The position numbers were made by a program, and so were the translations under genes. Positions 1 through 7,247 of a DNA stretch of 54,175 bases are shown here, one piece after another. Origin of the DNA: Limisphaerales bacterium (GTDB lineage: Bacteria > Verrucomicrobiota > Verrucomicrobiia > Limisphaerales > JAKEEH01); contig JAKEEH010000331.1 in assembly GCA_022616725.1 (NCBI GenBank), forward strand, positions 1-54,175. The letters are read 5' to 3'. Below the pieces are notes generated by a model, which saw only the letters and a program-made list of their open reading frames with translations, was not told where the DNA came from and searched no databases. The stretch's first letter is position 1, and each line of letters opens with the position of its first letter.

Positions 1-2
1 AT

Positions 3-572
3 AGCCCGGAAGACGGACAGGATTTGACCCAGCAATTCTTCTCCGTGTTCCTGGAAAAGAAATATTTCGGCTTGGCAAATCGCGAGCGTGGCCGGTTCCG
101 CTCCTTTTTGGTCGCCAGCTTCAAGCACTTCCTGGCCAATGAATTCAAACGCGGCCGGACGATCAAGCGGGGCGGGCAGTACGCGTTCGTGTCCTGGGAT
201 GAAACGCAGGCGGAAGCGCGCTACGGGAATGAACCAGCTTGCGAGACGACGCCGGACGCGCTGTTTGAGCACGCTTGGGCGCTGACTTTGCTCGAGAAGG
301 TCATGAAAGATCTCCACCGGGAATATGCAAGCGCGGGCAAGGACCGGCTCTTCGCGGCGCTCGAAGTTTTTCTTTCGGGCGAGAAGACCGAGACGACCTA
401 TGCGGAAATCGGCGAAGGCCTCCGGCTCAGTGAATCGGCAGTCAAGATGAGCGTATCGCGTCTCCGTCGTCGTTATGGCCAACTGCTCCGAGCCGAGATC
501 GCCAACACCGTTATCGATGCGGCCAGCGTGGAAGATGAACTCCGCCATTTGTTGAGTGCATTGAGCCGATGA
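3..572 (+). CDS. ECF-type RNA polymerase sigma factor, 5' end outside the window
   Basis: The reading frame is open to the left edge; residues SPEDGQDLTQQFF precede the first possible internal start (TTG at 24), so the true start lies outside the window. DLTQQFF plus the following helix match sigma region 2, which binds the -10 element and core polymerase. The C-terminal half (TYAEIGEGLRLSESAVKMSVSRLRRRY) is a region 4 helix-turn-helix. This is the large-family ECF type common in Planctomycetes and Verrucomicrobia, which often sits beside a Ser/Thr kinase, as here with the kinase starting at 737. I infer that the kinase and sigma factor form a signalling pair. No anti-sigma factor is visible. 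The function assignment is firm; the regulon is unknown. Confidence 0.9.
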   Translation, partial: SPEDGQDLTQQFFSVFLEKKYFGLANRERGRFRSFLVASFKHFLANEFKRGRTIKRGGQYAFVSWDETQAEARYGNEPACETTPDALFEHAWALTLLEKVMKDLHREYASAGKDRLFAALEVFLSGEKTETTYAEIGEGLRLSESAVKMSVSRLRRRYGQLLRAEIANTVIDAASVEDELRHLLSALSR

Positions 573-590
573 AAATGAGGTGCACTCGTC

Positions 591-640
591 TGGTGTCTCG
601 GCTTCAGCCCAAACGCGCTTGGTGTCCCGGCTTCAGCCGG
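591..640. repeat. Two 19-bp direct repeats with a small hairpin between sigma factor and kinase genes
   Basis: TGGTGTCTCGGCTTCAGCC (591-609) and TGGTGTCCCGGCTTCAGCC (620-638) differ at one base and start 29 bp apart. The second copy ends in CCGGCT-TC-AGCCGG (627-640), a six-base-pair hairpin. The 164 bp gap between the two genes contains nothing else recognisable. Confidence 0.6.
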
Positions 641-736
641 CTCTTCATCTTGGTGTTGCTATCTGGTATTTCGCGCGGCTGTTACGTTTGGAAGTAACCC
701 TTGTAGTAAGCACTGGAAGTTCGTTGTAACCCAGGG

Positions 737-2863
737 ATGCCTGCGACACGAAAATGTCGTGGCTGCGGGGCTGACGTGCCGGCCAATGCTCCCTTCGGCC
801 ACTGTCCGAGCTGCCTTCTGGAATTGGGCTTCGGCCCATTGCCCGAAGGGGTGGAAGCGACGCGTCCACCCGCGGGTGGTGGTCGCGCTTTTGCGGATTA
901 TGAATTGTTTGAGCAGATTGGCCGCGGCGGCATGGGCGTCATTTACAAAGCTCGCCAGGTCACACTCAAGCGCCTCGTCGCCCTGAAAATGGTGAAGGCC
1001 GGTGAATTCGCCTCGCCAACGCTCATCCAGCGATTCCATCTCGAAGCCGAGGCTGCCGCCAACTTGCATCACCCAAACATCGTTCCCATCTATGAGACCG
1101 GCGAGCATGACGGGCAGCATTTCTTCAGCATGGAACTGATCGACGGCGCGGGCCTGGATCGCTACATCACGAGCACGGGCTTCTGCTTCAACGGGAAATC
1201 CGGAGACAAGCCGTCCCTCCGCGCGTGCCAGGAACAAATCGCGCGCATCATGGCCAAAGTCGCGCGCGCCGTGGATTACGCCCACCAGCATGGCGTATTG
1301 CACCGCGACCTCAAACCAAGCAACGTTATTCTTGACGGTCGAGGCGAGCCGCATTTGACGGACTTCGGCGTCGCAAAAGTAATCGGCCACGAAGGCAGCA
1401 GCCTCACTGCGAGCGGCGCGATCATGGGCACGCCCAGCTACATGGCGCCCGAACAAGCCGCCGGACAGAGCAAACGGATCACGATCGCCGCCGACATCTA
1501 CAGCCTCGGCGCCATTCTCTACGAAATGCTCACCGGCCATGTGCCCTTCCGCGCCGAGACGCCCGTCCAGACCTTGAAACAGGTCATTGAGGAAGAACCC
1601 AAACATCCATCGACATTCAAGGAGGGTTTGGATCGCGACCTGGCGACGATCTGCATGAAGTGCCTCGAAAAGGAGCCGCCGCGGCGTTACCCTTCTGCCG
1701 CAGCGCTGGCCGAAGACCTGGACCGTTTCCAACGCCGAGAACCTATCGCGGCGCGCCCCGCTGGGACCGCAGGAAAGGTCTGGCGCTGGGCGCGACGCAA
1801 CCCAAAGGTAGCGGCGTTGAGCGCGGCCGTTGCGGTGCTGCTGGTGGTCTCGGGCGTCGCAGTCACCATCGCGGCGATGCTTCTGAACGACAGAGTTCAC
1901 ATCCTGACCCAACAGCTTGGGGTGCATCGGCAGGTGATGTCGGGTTTGGCAGCGCTCGACACAGATCCAACGGAGCCGTACTTTGATATTTCTTCAGCGA
2001 CCAGGCGAGAGCTTACCGGAGAGCCCCGGTTCAGTGCTGGCGTCAAGCTCAAGTTCGGGACCTATAGATACGCTCATCCTACCAACATGTTAGACGGGTT
2101 TTCGCCGATATTGGCGGCCTTGGAGGAGTATCTGAGTAAACAGATCGGGCGGCGGGTTGCTATCGATATACGTGTCTTCCAGACCTATCAGAGGACACAC
2201 GAGGCCTTGGCATCCAACTACTTGCATTTCGGACGAATCGGGCCGGCTTCCTACATCAAGCTCTCCGACAAGGGCGACGCTAGCCTGCTCGCCGCTCAAT
2301 TTGGCTCAAAACCCGTGACATTGGCCATTTTCACGCTGAAAGACAGCGATATTGCGAGACGATTCCTCGAGAAAACCAATACGCCCTTGACTGAACTGCT
2401 CAGAAACCAGTCCTTCGCGTTCGGCGATACCAACTCCACGACTGGGAACTTCGTCGCCAAGTGGTTCTTAGTGGTCTCGAACGGGATTTACGCCAGCGAC
2501 CTCGGCACAAAGAAACATCTTAAGTCGCACAACGAAGTCTGCCAGGCCGTGCGGGCTGGCGAATTTGACGTCGGTGCGGCCAATCTCAATTACGTGGTCA
2601 GATATCCGGATTTGCAAGTCCTGGCGACCTACGCCCTTCAAGAGGATGTGGGGCGTTGCTGGGTGGCGAGCAAGGCGCTGGATACGAATATGGCGAAGCA
2701 CATCCAAAGGTTCTTCCTGGAATTGAGCGATCCACGCATCTTCGAGGCCCTCACACAGCTCGATGGCGAGGTGAACCACTTTAAAACGATGAGTGACGAA
2801 TCGCTGAAGCCGCTCCGGAACATCATCCACCAGGAAGCTACGTTCGAAGCGGGCAGGAAGTAG
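737..2863 (+). CDS. Membrane Ser/Thr protein kinase with C-terminal PhnD-like phosphate/phosphonate-binding domain
   Basis: The 708-residue protein has four parts. A zinc ribbon (C7, C10, C23, C26) is followed by a Hanks-type kinase domain at about 55-335. The kinase has the glycine loop IGRGGMGVIY, VALK Lys84, HRDLKPSN with Asp191, DFG Asp209 and GTPSYMAPEQ, so it should be active. One transmembrane helix lies at about 357-383 (NPKVAALSAAVAVLLVVSGV). Residues about 437-700 resemble PhnD-type periplasmic phosphonate or phosphate-binding proteins (KFGTYRYAHP, FGRIGPASYIKL, FAFGDTNSTTGNF, FDVGAANLNYV). The topology implies a cytoplasmic kinase reading an external anion through a solute-binding sensor. 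Genes on either side are an ECF sigma factor and an OprO/OprP porin, which fits phosphorus sensing; the ligand itself is inferred. Confidence 0.9.
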   Translation: MPATRKCRGCGADVPANAPFGHCPSCLLELGFGPLPEGVEATRPPAGGGRAFADYELFEQIGRGGMGVIYKARQVTLKRLVALKMVKAGEFASPTLIQRFHLEAEAAANLHHPNIVPIYETGEHDGQHFFSMELIDGAGLDRYITSTGFCFNGKSGDKPSLRACQEQIARIMAKVARAVDYAHQHGVLHRDLKPSNVILDGRGEPHLTDFGVAKVIGHEGSSLTASGAIMGTPSYMAPEQAAGQSKRITIAADIYSLGAILYEMLTGHVPFRAETPVQTLKQVIEEEPKHPSTFKEGLDRDLATICMKCLEKEPPRRYPSAAALAEDLDRFQRREPIAARPAGTAGKVWRWARRNPKVAALSAAVAVLLVVSGVAVTIAAMLLNDRVHILTQQLGVHRQVMSGLAALDTDPTEPYFDISSATRRELTGEPRFSAGVKLKFGTYRYAHPTNMLDGFSPILAALEEYLSKQIGRRVAIDIRVFQTYQRTHEALASNYLHFGRIGPASYIKLSDKGDASLLAAQFGSKPVTLAIFTLKDSDIARRFLEKTNTPLTELLRNQSFAFGDTNSTTGNFVAKWFLVVSNGIYASDLGTKKHLKSHNEVCQAVRAGEFDVGAANLNYVVRYPDLQVLATYALQEDVGRCWVASKALDTNMAKHIQRFFLELSDPRIFEALTQLDGEVNHFKTMSDESLKPLRNIIHQEATFEAGRK

Positions 2864-2902
2864 GCTGTTTATGTCGAACATAGCTCAAACGAACTGCGCC
2901 GG

Positions 2903-4363
2903 ATGACAATACTGCTTATGAAACCGCCTTCTCTGCTCACCGGCCTGATCGTGATTCAAGTCGCTTTCGTTACGCCGGACGCCGCTGACGCTGACGAACG
3001 AGACGACCGCATTCGCGCCCTGGAAAAGCGGGTCGAACAGCTCGAGAAACTACTGCTAGAGCGGGAAGCCAAAATTGCTCCGCCCGGCGAGGCGCCCAAA
3101 CCGGCTGAAGCCCCAAAGCCCGGTCCCAGCCTCTCCATTGGCGCCTCCGGTTTCAGTATGCGCTCGGCGGATACGAACTTTGCGCTTCGCCTCCGAGGTC
3201 TGTTGGACGTGGACTCGCACTGGTACGTTGATGACGGCGGCATCAGTGACAATGACACCTTTCTGGTGCGGCGGGCGCGGCCCATCCTCGAAGGCACGAT
3301 CTTTCGCGACTTCGACTTCCGCTTTACGCCGGAATTCGGCGGCTCCTCGACCACGATTCGGGATGCCTGGCTGAACTACCGTTACGACGATCCGTTGCAA
3401 TTGCGCATCGGGAAAATGAAGTCACCGGCCGGCCTGGAGCGCTGGCAGTCTGTCGCCAATACGCTGATGGTCGAACGCAGCCTGGTGTCCGGCCTGTGGC
3501 CTGTCCGCGACCTCGGCCTCATGCTGCACGGCGAACTCTGGCCGGGCGACGAATCCGTCACAAAAGCTCTTGGCGCGAGTGGCCTGGCAAATTATGAGCT
3601 CGGCGTGTTCAACGGAGCGGCGGACGGTCGCGCAGCCGGCAACGCCGATTTCGACGACGATAAGACCGTAGCGGGCCGGTTATTCTTTCATCCGTTTCTC
3701 AAAAGTGGGTTGAAGCCGCTTGGCCGGCTTGGTGTCGGAGTCAGCGCCAGCTACGGCAATGCAGAAGGCAGCGCCGGCCTCCCGGACGACCGCGGCTACG
3801 AGACGGAGGCGCGACAGGGCTTCTTCAGCTATCTCAGTGGCGACGGCGCCACTCCTGCGACCGTCAACGTCATCGCCGACGGCTCTCACTGGCGAGTGGG
3901 GCCGCAAGGCTACTGGTATTGCGGACGGTTCGGCTTGCTCGGCGAATACGCAATTTCCTCCCAACGCCTGCAACGCCAGGCTGGGCCAGTCACTTTGAGC
4001 CGCGCAGAGCACGATGCCTGGTCGGTCACCGCCTCCTGGCTATTGACGGGTGAGGAGGCATCATTCCGCAGCACCACGCCGCAAGAGAACTTTGATCCGC
4101 ACGCCGGCGGCTGGGGGGCGTGGCAAGTGGTCGCTCGTTACTCGTATTTGGACATTGACGACGATGTTTTTCCGAGCCTCGCCGATCCAGCGGAATCGGC
4201 CACGCGTGCGGCGGGTTGGGCCATCGGCTTGAACTGGTATTTGAACCGCAATGTCCGCGTCTCACTTGACTTCAATCACACGGACTTCGAAGGAGGCGAG
4301 AGCGGCAGCGTCACAGCCCAGGACGAGGACGCCTTCCTCACTCGCGTCCAGCTCGCCTTCTAA
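2903..4363 (+). CDS. Phosphate-selective porin O/P family protein
   Basis: This outer-membrane beta-barrel of 486 residues has a hydrophobic N-terminal signal, a short coiled coil (DDRIRALEKRVEQLEKLLLE) and a proline-rich linker before the barrel. That order is typical of the OprO/OprP porins of Gram-negatives. Barrel features include FLVRRARPILEGTIFRDFDFRFTP, LRIGKMKSPAGLERWQS and a C-terminal strand ending in phenylalanine (RVQLAF), the signal for outer-membrane assembly. The family carries phosphate or polyphosphate across the outer membrane. An alternative start is ATG 2918. The 39-bp gap after the PhnD-kinase gene suggests one transcript, so the kinase may control or respond to this uptake route. 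Confidence 0.88.
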   Translation: MTILLMKPPSLLTGLIVIQVAFVTPDAADADERDDRIRALEKRVEQLEKLLLEREAKIAPPGEAPKPAEAPKPGPSLSIGASGFSMRSADTNFALRLRGLLDVDSHWYVDDGGISDNDTFLVRRARPILEGTIFRDFDFRFTPEFGGSSTTIRDAWLNYRYDDPLQLRIGKMKSPAGLERWQSVANTLMVERSLVSGLWPVRDLGLMLHGELWPGDESVTKALGASGLANYELGVFNGAADGRAAGNADFDDDKTVAGRLFFHPFLKSGLKPLGRLGVGVSASYGNAEGSAGLPDDRGYETEARQGFFSYLSGDGATPATVNVIADGSHWRVGPQGYWYCGRFGLLGEYAISSQRLQRQAGPVTLSRAEHDAWSVTASWLLTGEEASFRSTTPQENFDPHAGGWGAWQVVARYSYLDIDDDVFPSLADPAESATRAAGWAIGLNWYLNRNVRVSLDFNHTDFEGGESGSVTAQDEDAFLTRVQLAF

Positions 4364-4477
4364 AAGACTGGCGGCCAATTCTGGCACCCCAATGTTGTGG
4401 AGGACTGATGTCATAGCATGACAATCCGATTCATTCGACAACTGGCAACCCCGATGGTACAAGTCCCGAGTAACAAT

Positions 4478-4762
4478 ATGAGCGTCGAGATAGGTTCGAT
4501 CATCGTTCGCACCCCAGAGGTTCGAGATGGCAAGCCACACATTGCAGGCACGGGCATCAGCGTTCACCGCCTTGTCCGCTGGTACAAGCAGGGGTACAAT
4601 CCCGAACAGATTGCCGATGAGTATGCGCACCTGACCCTGGCCCAAGTGTACGCGGCGCTGTCCTACTACCACGCCAACCAGGCGGACATCGAGGCAGAAC
4701 TGGCTGCGGAGGACTCTGAGATCGCGCGGCTGGAACGCGAGGCGGGACCAGTTTCCCGCTGA
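4478..4762 (+). CDS. DUF433 family antitoxin (VapB-like)
   Basis: The core IIVRTPEVRDGKPHIAGTGISVHRLVRWYKQG followed by NPEQIADEYAHLTLAQVYAALSYYHAN is the DUF433 winged-helix fold, the antitoxin half of DUF433/DUF5615 modules. I chose ATG 4478 because the domain begins directly there; ATG 4418 and 4454 would add a non-conserved extension. The stop codon overlaps the ATG of the DUF5615 gene by one base (TGATG), which indicates translational coupling. It probably neutralises the neighbouring PIN-like protein and represses the pair. Confidence 0.85.
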   Translation: MSVEIGSIIVRTPEVRDGKPHIAGTGISVHRLVRWYKQGYNPEQIADEYAHLTLAQVYAALSYYHANQADIEAELAAEDSEIARLEREAGPVSR

Positions 4763-5120
4763 TGCAGGTTCGCCTGTACCTGGATGAGGACGCTTCATCG
4801 CGCTCGTTGGCGCGAGGCCTGCGGGCGCGCGGTATCGATGTCCTCACCGCCGTTGAGGCGGGCAGACTGGAAGAGGACGACCCGAATCAACTTGACTTTG
4901 CCACACAACAAGGCCGGGCCATTTACACCTACAACGTCGCCCACTTCTATCGGCTCCACACGACTTGGGTCATGGGGGCAAAAGCCGTGCGGGAATGATA
5001 CTGGTCGCGCAGAGCCGCTTCAGCGTTGGTGAGCAACTGCGCCGCGTTCTAAAGCTCATCGCCAATAGGTCGGCGGAGGCGATGCGAAACCATATTGAGT
5101 TCCTCAGCGCCTGGAATTGA
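4762..5120 (+). pseudogene. DUF5615 PIN-like toxin, split by a -1 frameshift
   Basis: Residues 1-73 (MQVRLYLDEDASSRSLARGL, then TYNVAHFYRLHTTW) are a DUF5615 PIN-like ribonuclease with the early acidic residues of that fold. The starting frame stops at 4996-4998. The rest of the family domain continues in the -1 frame from about 4983 as RAGMILVAQSRFSVGEQLRR to a stop at 5118-5120. The total length of 359 bp is exactly one base short of 120 codons, and the break falls in the A run at 4980-4983. Either one A was lost (mutation or sequencing error) or the ribosome slips back on AAAA. As written, the toxin lacks its C-terminal third and may be inactive. It is coupled to the DUF433 antitoxin. Confidence 0.8.
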
Positions 5121-5282
5121 GCAGTTGAGCCACCACCGCGCTTGAATTACTGCATCGGACAGGCGGCCGGCTCTGACTTCCGATCACCTTAAGTCAGATT
5201 CTCTGTTACCCTTCCGGAGGTTTCTTTCAGTAAGGAGCAGGACCCCAATACGGGTTGAACAACAACAAAACTCCAACAACCT

Positions 5283-6092
5283 ATGAGAAAAAAAACGCAA
5301 ACCATAATTTCAGCTAAAACGGCCTGGTGGATGATCTCGGCGATCGTCGGCCTTTGCGCACCGAGCGCGCGAGCTGATGCGCCACAGTCCGAGTCACCCA
5401 ACACGACGCTCGTTTACTTTGTGCGCCACGCCGAGGACGTTCCAGAGTTGGTGGGATCCGATCCCAGCTTCACGGTCACATTCAACAACTGCAACCTGGA
5501 TGGGTCTTGTTGCGAAGAGGCTCTCAATTCCCTTGGCAAAGTGCGCGCGACGGTCCTGGCTGACTGGTTCGAGGAGAAGGGGCTTACATCAACGCTGACC
5601 CATGTCATCGCCAGCCACAAGCTCCGCACCCGCCAGACGGTTGCCGGGATCGCCCAAAGAGCAGGCTTGGGTGGCGATGTCGATCAGGCGCCTGGCGACG
5701 GCGTCATTAACGTCCCGCCAATATCCGGGGAGTGCGATCCGGGCTGGACATCGTCCTCCTCAGTCACGCAGCCGCAAATCAATTTTATCGCGACCCTCCC
5801 TGTGGGGAGTCGGGCTGTCGTTTGCTCCCACAGCCCGGTGTTATACCCGCTGATGCAAGCCTTTGGCATAGATACAAGCGATTCCGTTAAGTTCCCGAAG
5901 GATTCCAGAGGGCGCGTCAGTGGATTTAGCAATCTGTGGATCGTCGAACTGCAACCGACGAGATTTGCTGGCGCGCTTGCGTACCAGGGTCGTCTTCTCG
6001 AGCATGTCCGGCTCGATTTCCAGTTGGAGAAGTCTTCCATTGACCGAGATTACGGGAATGCGCCAGGCCGAGGATCGCGCGACGACGACTAA
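5283..6092 (+). CDS. Exported histidine phosphatase superfamily protein
   Basis: A basic N-terminus and hydrophobic segment (about 14-30, ending SARADA) form a signal peptide. The catalytic motif is VRHAE (R48, H49, E51). A second conserved arginine lies in ASHKLRTRQT and the second catalytic histidine is in CSHSPVL (H183). This is the phosphoglycerate-mutase/SixA fold that hydrolyses phosphomonoesters through a phosphohistidine intermediate; here it probably acts in the periplasm. A cysteine-containing insert (NNCNLDGSCCEEA) separates the first motif from the rest. The gene stands alone, and no Shine-Dalgarno sequence is seen in the A/C-rich leader. The substrate is unknown. Confidence 0.85.
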   Translation: MRKKTQTIISAKTAWWMISAIVGLCAPSARADAPQSESPNTTLVYFVRHAEDVPELVGSDPSFTVTFNNCNLDGSCCEEALNSLGKVRATVLADWFEEKGLTSTLTHVIASHKLRTRQTVAGIAQRAGLGGDVDQAPGDGVINVPPISGECDPGWTSSSSVTQPQINFIATLPVGSRAVVCSHSPVLYPLMQAFGIDTSDSVKFPKDSRGRVSGFSNLWIVELQPTRFAGALAYQGRLLEHVRLDFQLEKSSIDRDYGNAPGRGSRDDD

Positions 6093-6132
6093 GAAAAAGT
6101 CACCTGCGTTTCCCAAACACACCCAACACCGA

Positions 6133-6170
6133 GCCGGTCCCGCGACAAGCCATTTGAGCGTGGGACCGGC
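6133..6170. terminator. Strong hairpin between convergent genes, possible bidirectional terminator
   Basis: GCCGGTCCCGCG (6133-6144) pairs with CGTGGGACCGGC (6159-6170) over 12 base pairs with one G-T wobble around a 14-base loop. It lies between the converging histidine phosphatase and DUF190 genes. No T tract follows on either strand, so intrinsic termination is not certain. Confidence 0.45.
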
Positions 6171-6219
6171 AGGAGTCAGAATAAGGACCGTGGAACTCGT
6201 CAATCTGAGGCACTCGGCT

Positions 6220-6567
6220 TCACTCTGCGCCGGGCACTGCCCCTTTGTAGGCGATTACCTGTATGTTCTCCAATGTGATCAGTCCGCCCTGCATCATGTC
6301 ATCCAGCACAGGCAGGAAGGAGTCGATCTTTTCCTTGCTATCAACGATTTCGATCACGAGCGGTAAATCCAGGGAAAGGCGAAGGATCTTTGCCGTGTGC
6401 AGGCGGCTGGACTTTCCGAAACCCATCGGTCCCCTGAGAACCGTTGCGCCCGCGAGATGCATCTCACGCGCCTTTAGCACGATCGCTTCGTAGAGAGGTT
6501 GGTGCTTGTACCGGTCACTTTCGCCTAAAAAAATCCGTAGCAGCACCGCGTTTTGAGGTATTTGCAT
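6220..6567 (-). CDS. DUF190 family (PII-like) protein
   Basis: The 115-residue protein matches DUF190: LRIFLGESDRYKHQPLYEAI, GATVLRGPMGFG, and LPLVIEIVDSKEKIDSFLPVL. The family has a ferredoxin-like fold related to PII proteins and is commonly encoded beside CrcB fluoride channels. Here it starts one base after the crcB stop (TGA-C-ATG), so the two are certainly cotranscribed. A regulatory or accessory role in fluoride resistance is inferred from context. Confidence 0.88.
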   Translation of the reverse strand: MQIPQNAVLLRIFLGESDRYKHQPLYEAIVLKAREMHLAGATVLRGPMGFGKSSRLHTAKILRLSLDLPLVIEIVDSKEKIDSFLPVLDDMMQGGLITLENIQVIAYKGAVPGAE

Positions 6568-6568
6568 G

Positions 6569-6964
6569 TCAGTTTGCCTTTGGTGCTGTAAAAGTTAGCG
6601 CGAGCAGATGGCCAAGCCAGACTGAGATGAGGCAAAGCGCCGAGGAAAGGACAATATTCAATCCTGCGTAGAACCACTCACGGTCGCGGATCAGTTCGAG
6701 GGTCTGCAGACTAAACGAGGAGAAGGTGGTGTAACCACCGCAGATCCCGATCATGAAAAAGGTCCGAAGCGATGGCGCAACTAACCAGCGGCCATCCGGA
6801 CCGGTTAATGTGGCAAAGAGTCCAATGGCGAAGGAGCCGGAAACGTTAACCACGAGCGTGCCCCACGGAAACGCCTGGCCGATGCGATCGGCGACGAGAC
6901 CAGAAAGCCAGAATCGCGCCACGCTGCCCACTGCGCCGCCAATTGCAACCCAGAGATAGCTCAT
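6569..6964 (-). CDS. crcB: Fluoride efflux channel CrcB/Fluc
   Basis: The small inner-membrane protein (131 residues) has four hydrophobic helices. Family motifs present are GGAVGSVARF (9-18), GTLVVNVSGSF (35-45) with the pore-lining Asn, and GICGGYTTFSSF (73-84), which carries the Na+ site and the phenylalanine box. CrcB forms antiparallel dimers that export F-. ATG 6964 was chosen because the family begins at the first helix; an in-frame extension to 7000 adds only basic residues. I looked for the fluoride riboswitch upstream and did not find it; phased T/A tracts lie there instead. Confidence 0.93.
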   Translation of the reverse strand: MSYLWVAIGGAVGSVARFWLSGLVADRIGQAFPWGTLVVNVSGSFAIGLFATLTGPDGRWLVAPSLRTFFMIGICGGYTTFSSFSLQTLELIRDREWFYAGLNIVLSSALCLISVWLGHLLALTFTAPKAN

Positions 6965-7047
6965 TATAAGCCGGTGCGGACGCGCTAATCTTCTGAGCAA
7001 AAGCCCTTCTCAAAGCAAGACAAAGGCAAAAATCCGGGATTTCTGTG

Positions 7048-7079
7048 GCGATTTTTTTAGCGATTTTGAGCGATTTTTC
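7048..7079. promoter_or_regulatory. Phased A/T tracts upstream of crcB
   Basis: GCGATTTTTTTA, GCGATTTTGA and GCGATTTTTC follow each other with 12- and 10-bp spacing. Read on the crcB strand they are A tracts on one face of the helix, about 85-115 bp before the crcB ATG. Such arrays bend DNA and can act as UP-like elements. The rest of 6965-7247 shows nothing recognisable. The regulatory role is inferred. Confidence 0.4.
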
Positions 7080-7247
7080 TTGAAGTTTTATTACGGTTCT
7101 GTTACAAAAATTAGCCGCGCGGGTAGGACCACCAGTCCGAAACCGGGCTTGAGGTCGTTGTGTCCCGGGGCGTCAGGACCTGCTAACAGCAGTATCCCTC
7201 TTCAGGGAACGCCAATCTCAACTTTCTCCTCCCCGCGCTCCGTTTAT

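Noticed and set aside
659-1927. 422-residue antisense frame on the minus strand across the kinase gene
   Set aside because: It is the shadow of a high-GC coding sequence: no domain, basic low-complexity composition, and fully inside the kinase gene. Similar long antisense frames (10551-11930, 26838-28100, 29692-31218) were rejected for the same reason.
4762-5120. Programmed -1 frameshift as the certain explanation for DUF5615
   Set aside because: The slip site lacks a full heptamer and downstream structure, and the HTTM gene shows the same A-run loss where slippage would not pair. A mutation or read error is at least as likely.
6965-7247. Fluoride riboswitch before crcB
   Set aside because: The conserved fluoride riboswitch core was looked for on the minus strand and is not visible; only phased A tracts are present.
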